Shown: positions 1 to 12,470 of the stretch, piece by piece
Layout: each line of letters opens with the position of its first letter
How positions within the stretch are numbered: the first letter of the stretch is position 1
Assembly: GCA_900074885.1 (NCBI GenBank)
Contig: FJUW01000009.1
Coordinates: 671,019-735,018, forward strand
Direction of reading: 5' to 3'
Origin: Rhynchosporium graminicola
Taxonomy: Eukaryota > Ascomycota > Leotiomycetes > Helotiales > Ploettnerulaceae
DNA length: 64,000 nt
Notes under the pieces: model-generated
What the model was told of the DNA's origin: nothing
The model's input: the letters and a program-made list of their open reading frames with translations, nothing else
Database searches by the model: none
Position numbers and translations under genes: made by a program

Positions 1-2
1 GG

Positions 3-167
3 AATGGAAAGCCGGCTAGTACGGTGCATACGGAGGCGAGGCTGGGGACGGTGGCGTGGGAGGACGGGTTGAGTTTCGTTTTTGGTCCGGTGGGAAACAA
101 GGCTGGTGGGAAGGGAGAAGATGAGAATGCGGTTGGCTGGAGGGTCAGAGCGAGTTTGTGGCCTTGA
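3..167 (+). CDS. C-terminal end of an unidentified protein (partial, runs off left edge)
   Basis: One frame is open from the window edge to a TGA at 165-167 and encodes about 54 residues, ending in the motif WRVRASLWP. Codon use is GC-rich at third positions, unlike the AT-rich DNA that follows, and the peptide is rich in Gly, Ala and Val as in an ordinary globular C-terminus (it contains a LSFVFGPVG stretch). The start lies outside the window. I do not recognise the family. It could be a chance open frame because it is short, but composition and the clean drop in GC after the stop favour a real gene end. Confidence 0.45.
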   Translation, partial: NGKPASTVHTEARLGTVAWEDGLSFVFGPVGNKAGGKGEDENAVGWRVRASLWP

Positions 168-1275
168 GAAGTTGGATGATCAAGGATTTTTGAATCAGAA
201 AGATGAAGAAAGAGGTGGATATGATGAAAACGAGTTGAAAATTATGGCAGTGATCTTGCATAAGCACAGATATCCAGTGTTGAGCGAAGGAGTTCTTGGT
301 TTAGAGTGGTCATGGGCTGACAATGAGCGTCCAAGGTGTATGAGTTGGCAAGCGAAGCGATGAACAGGAGTACAGGATATGGCGTGTTGTACTAAATTAC
401 GGTAGAGCATCATAATGCAGGATACTACACTCCGGTTCAGAAATGGCAAGCTTTCGAGGCGTTGACCAGTATGGACGGCTTAACAGACGAGAATCAAAAA
501 AGGTCTGTCAGTCTGATGTAGAAATCATCCAATGGAGAAGACAGAGTTTCTTCCTTGCGAAGGCAGCATAAATATCTTGATCAAAATACTTCGACTGGAG
601 TTTTTTTTTTTTTCTTTTCTTGGTATCTAGCCAAGTTGAAATCTTACGTCTCCATTGGTTGGTGATGGGTTTTGACCAGGCAGGGTGAGATTTTGGATGC
701 TGATCCAGCCAACTACCGCGAGAGGTTTGTGGGACTGGAGGAAGGCAGCGCAATTGAAAATTGGCCGCTAGAAGTGGGAATGCGTTCTGTGTCCGCATGG
801 GAAAAGCAAGAGATGGGAATACGCGGGAGAAAGGACGATAACAGCTTCGCAAACGACAGCAACCGAGGACCTCTTGTACTAATTGAACAAGAGATTTTTT
901 TTTATTTTTCTTTCTTTCTTCTTGTGGCTAGGAGAGTTGGGGTTTCTCTCTGAGAGGACTTTGACACTCTTGATTGGGAGTATAGAGGGAGGGGGAAGGT
1001 GGACGTGCAATGAGCATTATTTTGAGATTCTAGTTTGGTCAGATTTGATTGAAATAAGCAAGTAGCCCTTGGTGCCAATCTCGAAAGTGACTCTTACTCT
1101 TGGCTCTGGTGCCTTGGACATTGATCTTCTCGTTACTGGGGGTTGAGGGGGGCTTATATAGCTTCTTGACGGGGTTCCTGGAGGGACTTGTGGAGGAGAT
1201 GATTATGAGGTGAGCTGGGTTGGATGTCGACTGTGAGATGTGATTTGGTGCGTGGAGAGTTAGGTGAGTTGAGTC
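168..1275. other. Intergenic, no gene supported
   Basis: Mixed-composition DNA with two T-rich runs (about 600-615 and 895-915). On the minus strand a TATATAA-like box near 1155-1160 lies about 40 bases upstream of an ATG at about 1120 that starts a short peptide (MSKAPEPR) followed by a GTAAGAG donor. I could not find a convincing second exon, so no gene is called. Everything else is short overlapping frames without family features. Confidence 0.4.
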
Positions 1276-1318
1276 TGATGCCGCGATCTGGAGCATGAGG
1301 CTCCAGATCGCGGCATCA
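1276..1318. repeat. Perfect 19-bp inverted repeat with 5-nt loop
   Basis: The left arm 1276-1294 (T followed by GATGCCGCGATCTGGAGC) is the exact reverse complement of 1300-1318; the loop is ATGAG at 1295-1299. The arms are GC-rich inside AT-rich surroundings. The structure could be a strong RNA hairpin, a cruciform-forming site or a foldback remnant. No gene end is recognised next to it, so calling it a terminator is unsupported. Confidence 0.9.
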
Positions 1319-4300
1319 AACATCTATGAAATAAAACTGTGTATAATTTGGATTCTGGAGGTTGGTAAGTGGAGGGATTGTAGATACTAAAGGAGGGATG
1401 TCTCACCTGCGTCGAGCTTCTGGCTTGCTGGTTGGTGTGCCACTGATAGTATATATAAAGTTCCCTCGGGTCTCAAACGACCATCCAAGACAGCGAGATG
1501 AATGTTACCCTGAGGTAGATCATGCGACAGCTTTCTGCTGTTCAAGATAGGAGACTTCCTTTGTTGAGAAGTTCGCTTTTCATCTTGACTATTGGAACTT
1601 GGTGCTGTGGCTGACGCGTTTATGCTTTGAATAGAAATTCATAATTGCGAAGAGGCCAGGGATTATAATGTGAGGAGGAAATTGACGTGTCTGAAGATGC
1701 GGCAGTACTAATGTCTGGTGACAACAGCTTTTGAAATGGCACTAATCTCCATTGCCGTGTTTTGAACTCTCGCTGAGAAGTCAGGATTGTATACACTATA
1801 GATCAGAAATAACGGAGTGACTCCGGATGTTATGTTAGAAGTTCTTGTTCGATCTACTATTGGAACACGAAGTAACACCGAGCACATGGTCCCATTTAAT
1901 ATACCCACCGTATGTTGATAAAGGTGAAGGCTGGTCACTATAGATGAGGGGGACTCATTCATAGCTAGGGTTTTATACTTTAGTCCGAGGTCCAAATGGA
2001 ACTTAATAGTAGCGAATTTTGAGGGAATAGAGCTGTGATTGTGTAGGTGAGAGTCAGAGAGAACATATTCGAAGTGAACAAAGAGAGGAATACTTGAAAT
2101 CTCGTTTTGAGCGAGTAAATAAAGACTTACTCACTACATAGGAAAAAAGGAAAGACTAAGGACTATACGATGCATGGTCTGGTAAATGTAGCTGTAAAGA
2201 AAAGTTATCCTGACCCAAAATGCATGTCATTGAGATGACGAGACCCTTTCCTTCTTACTTTTGATATTATCAAGATTAAAGTTTCGGAAATGAAGTGTCG
2301 GTTTAGAGGTGCTAAGGTCAGGTTTCTCTTGTTCTAAATCTGGAAGTTTAAAAGATGCCTAGCTGACAGATGACAACACCTACATTCATTGATCGCACTA
2401 TCCTAAACTCATGAAATCACAAGTAGCTAGCTCTATCGCACATCTCTCGTGGCTTTCGCTGGGGATGCTTTTTTTGGAAAACGATTCCATCTCGAAGAGA
2501 GAGTGCGTTGAATGTGCTTGGGTCTCGACCTGACTTCATTAATTATCTTATTGTTAAGCAAGTTCTTCGCGCCGAACTTACTGATGAACTCCACCGAACT
2601 CCTCTTGATTTCATTTTGAACCCTTTTAATATGCACATTAACGTGCTACGCATCTTCTCAGGACTACAAGTCCGCTTTGGGATTGAAATATATGAAAGAG
2701 GTAGAAAGCGAACATAACTCATGCTGTATCTTTGACAAATTTCAATATCTGTGTTTCATATGGTAAAACCGTGGACTGTGGTTTGAAATCTGGATTAAGG
2801 TAGAGAAGTTTGATCCAAGCACTCAATTTCAGATCTATATCCTCATTCCGCGAACGCCGGACCATGCCGAACAATATACGTGAGTAAGGTAATTCGAAAT
2901 TATCTAAGGCCAGCCAGCCTGAGTATCCCAATTCTCTGACTCGAATACTCGAAACACTTTGATCGAACCATCCCTTACGGGGTCATTGTAGTTGACTTCG
3001 CTTCGACCTCACAAATTCGCCATAAAAAGCCCCTGGGAATTTTGCACATATCATAGTTTTGATCTAAACGTGATTATCTTGTCGAGGAGTGGTCATTACG
3101 TTGAAATTTACGGAAAGAAGTAGCTTACCGGTGACCGCAATTGACAATAAACCTTCGGTTGATAGTAAGGTATTTACAAGCTGGAACATGAGGGGAGTTC
3201 TGTACTAATTTAACTACTTTGTTATTCTACAGAGAATAAGAACTAGCTGAGCACTTCTCAACTCACGATTGAGTGGTCGTTTTGGAATGGAAATCAAGTG
3301 GAAGAGACAGACACGCTCGCGCAAATTGATTGGAGCCTCAGCCTGCAAATCTGAGTGATGTGATGATTGACTGTAAGGAACGGAACAGAACCTATTTATA
3401 GGTATCTTCGCCAGCAGGTTGGGGAGAGGATACGAGGAAGTATCTGAGTTTCAGGAACGAGGACTTCAGTAATCAGTGGATGTTGACTGGGACATGAATA
3501 CGACTTAGTCGCCTGACGGAAGTTAGGTTTTGGAAACTGCGTAACGCAAAGACGAGAACAATTTTGGAGACTACTGTAGAATTAGCTTCATAGAATCTGT
3601 TCATGGACAGTTATCAGTCACTGGCTGACAAGTTTAATCTCGAAACATGTATAGTCATTTATTATGATTCCACACTGCCAAGGATTGAACGATTATATGT
3701 CTCGAATGTTAATAGTTAATGATAGTCGTAGACGTAAGAGATACGGAGTGCTCGGCTCGGGGCTTCGACTAAGGTTCGTGGACGGAATTGACATTCTGCA
3801 ACTGCGAAGCGGAGTAAGACGAGAATCTACACTGGAAATTGTCAATCTTGTGATCTACCATGAATATGGGAACTGAAAAGGAAGAGAAAACAAGAAAAGT
3901 GAAGTACAAAGTCTGCTAACTACAATTTGGATAATGACTCTTGTAGAGTAATAGACAAGGTGAAGAACAGCGAGTTTTACGAGTGAGTCGTAGCCTTTAC
4001 TCGTAGTATAGTCTAATGTACTATATAATAAACCATCCGTCTGATTCTACACATTTTCTCGGAAGTCAAGCTTTAGACCGATGCTGAACTGCTGATGTAT
4101 TTACTAGGGTCGAAGAGGATATAAAGTATGAGCTTTGGGTGTAACACTTGACTCAAGGTGGGGTATATACAATTTTGATCGCTTTAGGAAGAGGACTCCG
4201 CCTCGGGGCGTTAAGTAAGACTCAGAAAATACCACGTAGGCATAAAACTAGGAAAAATTAGGGATGTGATAATGAAATCCAAGACGGTAATGAGTTTGCG

Positions 4301-5269
4301 ATCGACAGTTAGTAGCGACTTTGACAACCATTTTCACCTCCTATAGATCGGATTTTGATCTATCTAAATCGCAGATACTACATATTCTGATCAGAATTCA
4401 AGAAGAATCTATTAAAGCTATCTCGAACTTCGACGAGGAATTGTAGTGTTATCCAAGGCGTAGTACATCTATGCGGCAAGTCTAACGCAGTTTTAAGGAG
4501 GAGAGGAAAAATCCTTGGAGACCTTACCTGTTTATAAGTCATACAGAGCTAGCTAATCGACAGTGAATGATACATGTGCTTGAATGAAAGCCGGAGTTCA
4601 ACGACAGAAGTGGAAAGAAGCAACGCTTCAATAGTATTGAATGCGGGTTATTTGGCCAGTTGCACACGATATGGGCTTCGCGGTAAATAAAGTCGCATTC
4701 TGTCGCAACCTCTACGAAGAGAAATTCATACTCGCTTGCACTCATAGATATCTTCAGATTATATAAGTCATTTGCTTCAGATTATTCTATAACTTAGGGA
4801 TAATCAGAATATTTAAACACGTATAAGTCGATTAAATTCTCGAGTTAAGTATATATAATATCTCAAATTATTCTTAATCTCCTAACATCCTTTATTTATT
4901 TTAAGATAAACTATATAAATCTATTATACCTTATTAAATAATCTATCTCGAAGGCTTTTTTCTATATCTAGTAATTTGTCAATCTTGTATATTCTGAAGT
5001 CAACGCTCACTCCAAGGTTTCTCGATTCTTGTAATTGTACTTTCCGAGAACTGCTGGTAACAGTGGCAAAACATTTGTGTAAACAAGAATTCTTTCGACC
5101 CAAGTAACACGGCATTTCTCTATTCTTATTCTCAGCCGCAGACCTATTGCTACCCTACAGCCTCGTTCCCGACTTGGCCCCGTTTGTTGTGTCTCTCGCT
5201 TACCATGATCATCCCTGAAAGAGGCGAATTTTTGAGTTTTGGAGCGCGCTTAAATAGGATTTGCGCTAA
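1319..5269. other. Long AT-rich, gene-poor stretch
   Basis: About 4 kb of AT-rich DNA in which open frames are short, overlap on both strands and show no recognisable domain. The stretch 4745-4960 is extremely AT-rich, with many TATA/TTAA runs, and resembles RIP-eroded repeat debris. I found no tRNA, no LTR pair and no splice-consistent gene here. Confidence 0.5.
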
Positions 5270-6040
5270 TATAAAGACGCCAACTGCCTTGGTTCTTTCT
5301 GCTACATATTGAGCTGATATGAGCTCAGACGAGTTGACGCTGCTTGTCTTTCGGGTGGCATCAAAGCTCGGAAAGCTGTGCTCAGTGGCGCTGTTCATCT
5401 GCCCAAACAGACCGGAAATTTGGTGCAATGGGGTATTTCAGAGCTCAAGCTCTATTTCGGATCTTTCAATGCAACACCTCAGTATCCATCTTACTCCGCC
5501 CTTTGGTAGTAAGGGATATCCGTCAGTTACCTTTGCCTCTTCGCTTCGGTTGAATCTTTGACAAGCTCGTAGGGCTTTAGAAGTGACATTGCAATCAACG
5601 AGGCTGAAATTCTGTGCATCATATACGCACGTCTCTCAACCAGACTCCGCGAAAAGAAAGCGAAACTGAACCACGGTCAGGTGTTACCGCCGAGAGCTAC
5701 CGCCCTTATGAGCTACCAAAATGCACTTTACCCATCTATCTCCGATCAAAATTCCTTCCCATCGCCGCAGGGGTTTCGTCTGGGTGTCACTACTTAACTA
5801 TTTCATCCGAGATTCAGATGCGCTTCGAAATTTGTGTGCCATTTCCATCAGCACTCTTTCCATCATGAACGGAAATTTTGGTCCATGGCGTTAAATGAGA
5901 ATTGGTTGCTCTTTGAGCAAACGAGCTTACACCACGGTGCTGTGACGAGGCACAAGCAGAGCGAACATAAATTAAGACCTATCAAGTGGGTTGGGCACGT
6001 CCTCAGCAATTGTGGAGCCAAATCAGCAATGTTGGCTTAG
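5270..6040 (+). pseudogene. Decayed unrecognised reading frame
   Basis: A single plus-strand frame stays protein-like from 5270 to at least 5797 but is cut by TGA at 5315, TAG-TAA at 5507-5512, TAG at 5570 and TAA at 5795; it remains open again to 6040. Segments between the stops look like real protein: one contains ARKAVLSGAVHLPKQTG, another (5573-5797) has NEAEILCIIYARLSTRLREK and later ALYPSISDQNSFPSPQGFRL. After 5797 the better-looking peptide moves to another frame (RDSDALRNLCAISIST), implying an indel. I cannot name the family. A dead gene or transposon/viral-derived frame are both possible. Confidence 0.5.
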
Positions 6041-6521
6041 AACATGCCGAGGGAAGAAGTCTTTGGGGATCAAGAGGGCTTACTCCTGTGATCGAGGGCG
6101 GGCTTAGATGAATTATTCCTGATTGATAGTACGCAATTTCAATCTGACTGCCCATCTCCACCTCCCTGGATTGTGGAATGATTCTCGCCATCGCTTTTGA
6201 TACTGGTCACGTGATCAAAACCATATACTTGGACACCTATCTTGGCTCTTGGCTATGCAAAGTAAACAAACCGTTCGAATAGGAAGCCTCGTTGCCGTCC
6301 AGAGTAACGAAGCCTCTCGAAGGGGCACCAATCTCCCATGATGTCTTACTTTTACGTACGTATCCCAGATAGGCCTGCTCATGTCACGACGTGCCAATAA
6401 CCGCTCGGCTGGGTCCGGTGTTGGTGTTTCCGGCTAAGTCCAATAGCGGACTTATCACTTGCAAAAAAAATCGGAATTCTCATTACAATCTCCTTCGACA
6501 AGTCGTCAAGCAAACGTCAAG
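6041..6521. other. Intergenic, upstream of the DUF3431 remnant
   Basis: Moderate GC, no convincing gene. This may hold the old promoter and 5' leader of the remnant that starts at 6522. Confidence 0.4.
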
Positions 6522-6761
6522 ATGCGACGCAATTCCCGTAAAGTCGTCGTACATGTTGTGCTATTCCTCGCAGTTCTTATGCTCATTATCATCCTCAATT
6601 TGCCGGAGTCAAACAGCAAGTTCTTCGCGTGGGATAGATTCCGTTACGAAACATCATCAGCAACACTACTAGAGGCGCGCGGTATCTGTCCTGGCTTGGA
6701 AAAGACTCCTAAGCCGGTCCTTGTAGTATCGCGAGTCGCCTCCGTGGATCTTGGGACGTAA
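6522..6761 (+). pseudogene. N-terminal fragment of a DUF3431-type membrane protein
   Basis: The 79-residue frame begins with a basic N-terminus (MRRNSRK), one hydrophobic membrane segment at about residues 8-26 (VVVHVVLFLAVLMLIIILNL) and a short lumenal-looking linker. It then has LEARGICPGLEKTPKPVLVVSRVAS, which as I remember the family is how fungal DUF3431 proteins enter their globular domain. It stops at 6759-6761, where the family domain would continue for over 200 residues. The +1 frame after the break reads GSWD, hinting at a frameshift near 6750, but no further domain can be followed. Family members are type II membrane proteins of unknown, possibly glycosyltransferase-related, function. 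A dead gene stub is the best reading. Confidence 0.6.
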
Positions 6762-7446
6762 AAGAGGACTCAAGGTTTAACCGACGAAGGTACGCTGGGT
6801 ATTTTTTGGGAGGATTGCTAGTCATCTTCATGGTGCTAGATTAAGGGCTTGGTCGAAGCTTGGTTCGAGTTAAGGAGAAGAGTGGAAAAGCCTGTGAAGA
6901 TGAGGTATCAGGAAACTCGAGAGCTTTGAGGGGCTTGTAAGGTATTTCTCATTATGATAGCCATGAATTAGCTCGCAAGGTCGGAAAAAATTTCATGACT
7001 TTGAAGAAACAGGAAGAATCTTTACAGAAGCAATGAGATCTGTTGATTATGCTCACTAAAGTCGTGCAATATTTCTCCGATATAATTAAAGAGTAAGCTA
7101 TGTTTCATAGAAATCGATAAACTCCGGTATTCAACTCTAGCAAAAACCCGGATAATATTTTCTAGAGCTTGACAAAGCAAGAAAGGCTGATATCGATGCA
7201 GTCAAATTCGCGATTCGAAATGCCGAGAGGAAAAGAGATAGATAGTATTTCAACCTTCTTACTTAAAACGCGGGATAGCGAATACACATTATATTCACTT
7301 AACCTATTGTCCAGGGAAGATCTTCATTCACGAAAAAGAAAATTATCACCGGTTTATATTTACCTCGTTCACGATCTAAAATAGTCCTTTATCTATTATC
7401 ATCAATTATCGTATTGCTATAAGATATAATAGTACAACCTACTTAA
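6762..7446. other. AT-rich intergenic stretch
   Basis: AT-rich after 6950; a 71-codon open frame at 7169-7384 has no recognisable features. Probably decayed DNA between the DUF3431 stub and the 3' end of the BTB gene. Confidence 0.4.
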
Positions 7447-8975
7447 TCAATACTTTCTTCGGAGCTTTCGTCGGCCTTGGCCCTCCTCCTCTTCCTCATC
7501 ATCCTCGGACTCCTCAGCCTTGCGCTTGTTGCCAACCGCAACAAGCGGCTGATGCCAGTCCATCCCATCCTCATCCTCCTCGTCCTCCTCCTCCGACTCG
7601 CTCATCTCCTCCTCATCCTCTCCTTCAAACTCCTCCTCATCCTCCTCCACTCCCTCCTCCTCCTCACTCCCTGCCTCCGAGTCCCCTGTGCCGCATTCGG
7701 CACGGTGCTCATCTCCGACTTCCCTATACGCGAAGGTGAATTAGCAAATGTATAAAACTATGTGACAAGATAAGACGTGTCTCAAGGAAATCTCGTGACA
7801 TTGTAAGTGAGGATAATGTAGGCTATATACTACGTACATCGAATGATGGTGGAAGTAGCACTTCTCAAACCCGCTCTGAAGTCTTGGATCCCAACAAGGA
7901 ACGCCCTGGGCATCAAATCCTCTGAAAGCACGCTCATACTCCCCATAATGCTTGCGGAATCCCGGGATTTGTAGATAACACTCAGCCTCGTCGTCATCGA
8001 TGTACTCCTGGTCGCCATCCGGCTTCGACATGTTACGCTGATAATGGATCAGAGCAGCGCAGTAAGCTCTGATCGGAGCCCAAGGACACCAGTGGGTTCG
8101 TCTGAAGATATTATCGATCTCTTCATATGTAAAGACGAAAGCGGCTCCCATGTGCTGCTGAAGGGCGTCCATGGTCATGTTGCACAGAGTGGGGCTTTCT
8201 AGCTTCAGGCCAAACATGTAGAAGCCTATGAGGAGGTGGACTGATCTTACGGAGTTGCTATCTGTGTCGAATCCCTCGGTGAGTTTGATAGCTCCAGTGA
8301 CGGCATCTGAAATCAGTGTGTGTACGTGGAGAGAATTGCCGTTGGACATGATTGGCTCTATGACGAAGAATATGAGGGGGAATTGAGATGTTGCGAGGAG
8401 GCAGTCTTCTTCGAGGTGTAGGATCTCGTAGTTTTTGGCAAATGCGTAGATGTCTAGTAGAAGGGGCATGTTGCTGAGATCCAGGAGCAGCTTGCTTCGG
8501 GTAGTGCTGTAAAGCCAGACGACGAACTGTTCGAGGACTTCCGGATTCGACTTCTTGAGTACGAGAACACCTGCACGGATTGAAATTAGCTTTTTGGAAC
8601 CCCTGTGTCTTTTACAAATATGCTGTGAGATGGAAATAGAATGTAATGTAGGCTTCACCAATACGTACCAGTGTCAGGGGTCGGCAGGGAGAGATGGAGC
8701 TTATCGATCAACTTTCGGTGAACATGTACTGATGGCAGTCAGTATATGCTCGAGAGAAAGCTGTAGACGAACAGAAGGAGACTTACAGATAACATTGTGC
8801 GGAATGCCTGCTTGCAATTGTATTAGCTCAATGCCTAGATTCCTGTATAGAATTAGCTATTTTTTGATACATCCTGCTTCCTAAGCATTGCAACGGGGCG
8901 TTATCCTGGCATTGACGACAGTGAGCTTGGACAAACTTACTGGCAGAACTCTTCGACTGCGGTATCTGGAGACAT
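7447..8975 (-). CDS. BTB/POZ domain protein with acidic C-terminal tail (5 exons)
   Basis: Exons by eye: 8975-8941, 8842-8787, 8728-8669, 8570-7838 and 7723-7447, joining in frame to 386 aa; introns are 98, 58, 98 and 114 bases with GTAAG or GTACG donors and CAG/TAG acceptors. Residues about 15-110 form a BTB fold: VILHVHRKLID (strand and helix), then a compact loop, EVLEQFVVWLYSTT and the helix ending EEDCLLATSQ. The middle (about 110-290) is unassigned. Exon 5 encodes a tail of Glu/Asp runs ending in a basic stretch (GRRKLRRKY), possibly nuclear. BTB proteins mediate dimerisation or act as cullin-3 adaptors; nothing here shows which. The loop between VHRKLID and VLVLKK is shorter than usual for the fold. 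The start ATG at 8975 is the first that splices in frame. Confidence 0.75.
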
Positions 8976-10787
8976 GATTTCGTACACTGCACCTTGTAGA
9001 TTGATTGTGTGGTTCCGAGAGGTCGAATATGTGTACTTTGGCCTTGTGCAGATCAAGATTGTTATGTGGATAAGTTGAGGTTGGTCGTAGGGGCGATGCA
9101 AATGGCAGAATAGCACGAGAGAATGTATGCAAAGCCTTGGTGAGATGAGAGAGATAACTGTGGGTTGCGGAGCGTGAGGCAGAATCTATCCGGAGAAAGT
9201 ATTTGTGCGTAGGCAGGAAGGTTTAAGCACGATGACAGAATATTATAGGGGGACCAGGGGAGGCTGCGCTAGTAGCCTCGTCAGGGCCGACGAGACACCG
9301 CATGAGGACTACACTTGGTGGAAGATGAGTATAGACACGAGAATGGAATGTAAGTAATATCGTGGACCTCAGAGAACAGCGAATAAGAAAGCCGACCTGG
9401 CAGAAATTGAGTCAAGCAAGAATCCCCACACGTAACCTTTCTTCGGAACCTGCACACCGACGCGTATTTGGCCAAACGATGGCAGCGTTCTCATACCCAT
9501 ATATCCGGCAGAAAGCTCCAAAATTCATAGTGAAGCATGTTTGGTAAAGACATACAATAGAGGGAAACATCGAATCAAGAACAGCTACTACTTATAGAGG
9601 ACGTTCTAACGATGAAGTTTTAGGATGCAAGACGGTGCAATACAGTAGGACCATACCTTTCCCATTCTATAAAGCTGATGCTTCTCAGAATTCTGCATTT
9701 TTAGAGAAAAGTTACGTTACCAGTCAGTCAGTCAGCAAATGCATATATAATGTTAAGCAACCACGAATGTGGAATGTCTTTTGTTTACTCACGAATTTTC
9801 GGCTCGAGGTTAAACCTCGGAGGAAATCCTGCTTCATACCAGAGATCATGCAGGAACTTTTGGGTCACGCAGCAAACTATTCAAAACTTGCAGACTCCTG
9901 CGTAACTACACAAAGAAATTTCGCCAATATATAGACATGCAATTCATTCTGCTAATATTTTTGGAAGAGCCTTTCTGAGAGAGGCGCCTAGGACCTTGGA
10001 AGTGCCTGATTGGAAGCAAGTTGCAGCACGATTAGAGGCAGAAGAGCCAGCTTTAAGGCATTGTTTGTAATCTTTGTATACGCCCAGATTGATACACCCG
10101 TAACATGCATTGTGATATAAGCTTCTTTTCTGGATGTCTTGTACTTGCCCACTTGCATGTTCAAGCACATTGGAGTAGTGGAAGCGCAATCTGTTGCGTA
10201 CTTCCTCCTTGGTTCTTTCTACCTAGATACGAGCTAACGAAAGTAATATACGCATGCAAAACAACGGATGTTAACAACCACCATAAGTACTTGATCTCCT
10301 TCTCTACAGAAAACAGAGTTCAACTTGGGATAAAAGCAGACAGATTGAAGTGGCTGAGAAGCTAACTCTCCAAAAAAGCAGCGATAATGAGCAAGGACAT
10401 AAATTAGCACTAGCATAACGCACACCTTATTTATTTCATGCCTTTGTGAGTAGAAGAGAGACTTCTCTCATCTGAACAAATGATATGCGAAATCTTCGAC
10501 TTGACATGATCGCCTTCGAAAGTAATTAGTGTTATCCCATACGCGGCCGCGAGCTCCTTCCCTTTCCGTCACCGCCCTGCTTACAAACGGCTCAATTTTG
10601 GGCAGAATAACAACATTTACGCCTCGGCAGTCAAGATAGACTGAATTATAAAGCACATTGAGACCTCGCAAGACGTATAGCCATTTCCGTTCTGTCGTTA
10701 TTTCCTCCAGTCGCGTTCTACAGTATTTTCATTTTGTTGCTATCGGATCACAATCAGATGAATTGAAATCAGCAGCAAATCATAGTC
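8976..10787. other. Intergenic, divergent promoters of BTB gene and ene-reductase
   Basis: 1.8 kb between two divergently transcribed genes. No gene is supported. A CAGTCAGTCAGTCAG tetranucleotide run lies near 9720. The last about 150 bases before 10788 should contain the ene-reductase promoter; I see no clear TATA box. Confidence 0.4.
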
Positions 10788-12149
10788 ATGTCGCGTATCA
10801 ATAAAGCAGCTCCAAATGCGCCTTACTTCACTCCCATCCAGTCTCCCCCAGCTGGCACTGCACTCACTCCAAATCCGCCAACCCTATTCTCTCCTCTTCA
10901 GATCAGAGATCTGACATTCCAGAACAGAATATGTAATCCTCTCCTCCAACTATCACTCAATCCTTCCTACAATCCCAAGCCATCAACCCCTCCATCCAAC
11001 CCCGCTTTATCTGTATCCTACTGACATCCTTCCCAAGGGGTCGCACCAATGTGCACCTACAGTGCCTCCAATGGCCATCTCACCGACTTCCACCTCGTAC
11101 ATCTTTCCGCATTTGCATATCGTGGAGCCTCCCTCACCATAATCGAAGCAACATCCGTCCTTCCCAATGGGCGCATCACCCCAGAATGTGCAGGTCTATG
11201 GCAGGACTCCCAAATCGCGCCCATAAAACGCATAGCCGACTTCCTACACTCGCAGAGCCAGAAATTGGGCATCCAACTCGCGCACGCTGGGAGGAAAGCT
11301 AGTACGTTGGCGCCATGGGTCAGTGAGAAAGGAAAGGGTACGGCAGGGGAGGATGAGAATGGATGGCCCGGGGATGTGATGGGTCCGAGTGCGATATGTT
11401 GGGGCGAAGGATTTCCTCAACCTAGAGAAATGAGTGAGCAGGATGTTCGAGATGTGATAAATGGGTTTAGGGATAGTGCGAAGAGGGCGGTGCAAGCCGG
11501 GGTGGATGTTATTGAGATTCATGGCGCGCATGGATACCTGATCTCTTCCTTCCTGAGCCCGATCAGTAATCGCAGGACGGATAGATACGGAGGTCGTTTC
11601 GAGAATAGGATTAGGCTACTTGTGGAGGTTATTCAAGCCGTCAGGGAGGTTGTGCCGAAGGGTATGCCTCTTTTGGTTAGGGTCAGTGCTACAGAGTGGA
11701 TGGAGAAGCTGTCTCTTGAGAGCTGGGATGTTGCGTCTACGATTAAACTCGCCAAAATCCTTCCTGGTCTGGGAGTCGATTTACTTGATGTAAGCTCGGG
11801 AGGAAACAACGAGGCCCAAGCTGTCACTCCTTACAACGACTACCAAATCGGCATCGCAGGACGGATCCGCAAAGAGCTTTACGAAGCCGGTATCAAGGAC
11901 TTACTGATTGGTGCCGTGGGCATGATCACCGAAGCAGAGGCCGCAAAGAGCATTGTGCAGAAAGTCGATGATACTGTGGAGATCACAGATGAGAACGGAG
12001 GGCTTGCAAAGGCTGATATTGTTTTGATCGCGAGACAGTTCTTGAGAGAACCTGAGTGGGTTTTAAGAGTTGCTTATAGACTTGGTCTGAAAGTGCAATG
12101 GCCGCAGCAATATCACAGAGGGCAGTTTGTGAAAGGAAGTAGGATCTAG
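10788..12149 (+). CDS. FMN-dependent ene-reductase / NADPH dehydrogenase, YqjM-type Old Yellow Enzyme
   Basis: Two exons, 10788-10932 and 11038-12149, are separated by a 105-base intron (donor GTAATC, branch CTGAC, acceptor AAG) and give 418 aa. The exon junction makes NRIWVAPMCTYSASNG: the Cys of PMCTYS (about residue 54) matches the FMN-contacting Cys of the YqjM subclass. Further family marks are QLAHAGRKAS (about 129-138), EIHGAHGYL with the substrate-binding His pair (about 210/213), the RTDRYGG..ENR signature (about 228-239) and a C-terminal LIARQFLREPEWVLR phosphate-site region. Such cytosolic TIM-barrel enzymes reduce activated C=C bonds with NAD(P)H. No biosynthetic cluster surrounds it, so the physiological substrate is unknown. 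The length is normal for fungal members. Confidence 0.93.
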
Positions 12150-12470
12150 AGCTGGTTCTTGCTGAGAGGGGGGCTCGCCATATACAATCATATCTCATAG
12201 ATCGTAGATAGACATAGACAGGATCACATTTTCCAAGTACTGTAACTTCTGAGTTTGAAATCCATTGCATTGATAGAGTACTGCTCTCATCCCTTTCTAC
12301 TCCACCTCGCACCGTAACTCCAAAGCACCAACAGCGAAAGCCATTCTTCCCCCAGCCTCACTCCACCCACCGTCTTAAAACTCCTTGCCATCAGTTCCCC
12401 TCCCAAAACCTCACTTCCCGCCAGTAACCCAGTTCCAAGCACCACTTATTACTCCAACAGGCCCCGCAAG
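12150..12470. other. Short convergent intergenic region
   Basis: A CT-rich stretch between the 3' end of the ene-reductase (+) and the 3' end of the small Cys-rich gene (-), probably both 3' UTRs. Confidence 0.5.

Noticed and set aside
1039..1323. 95-codon minus-strand frame near the hairpin
   Set aside because: It runs through the perfect hairpin and a promoter-like sequence; no protein features.
7477..7755. Leu-rich plus-strand open frame
   Set aside because: It is the antisense of the Glu/Asp-rich last exon of the BTB gene.
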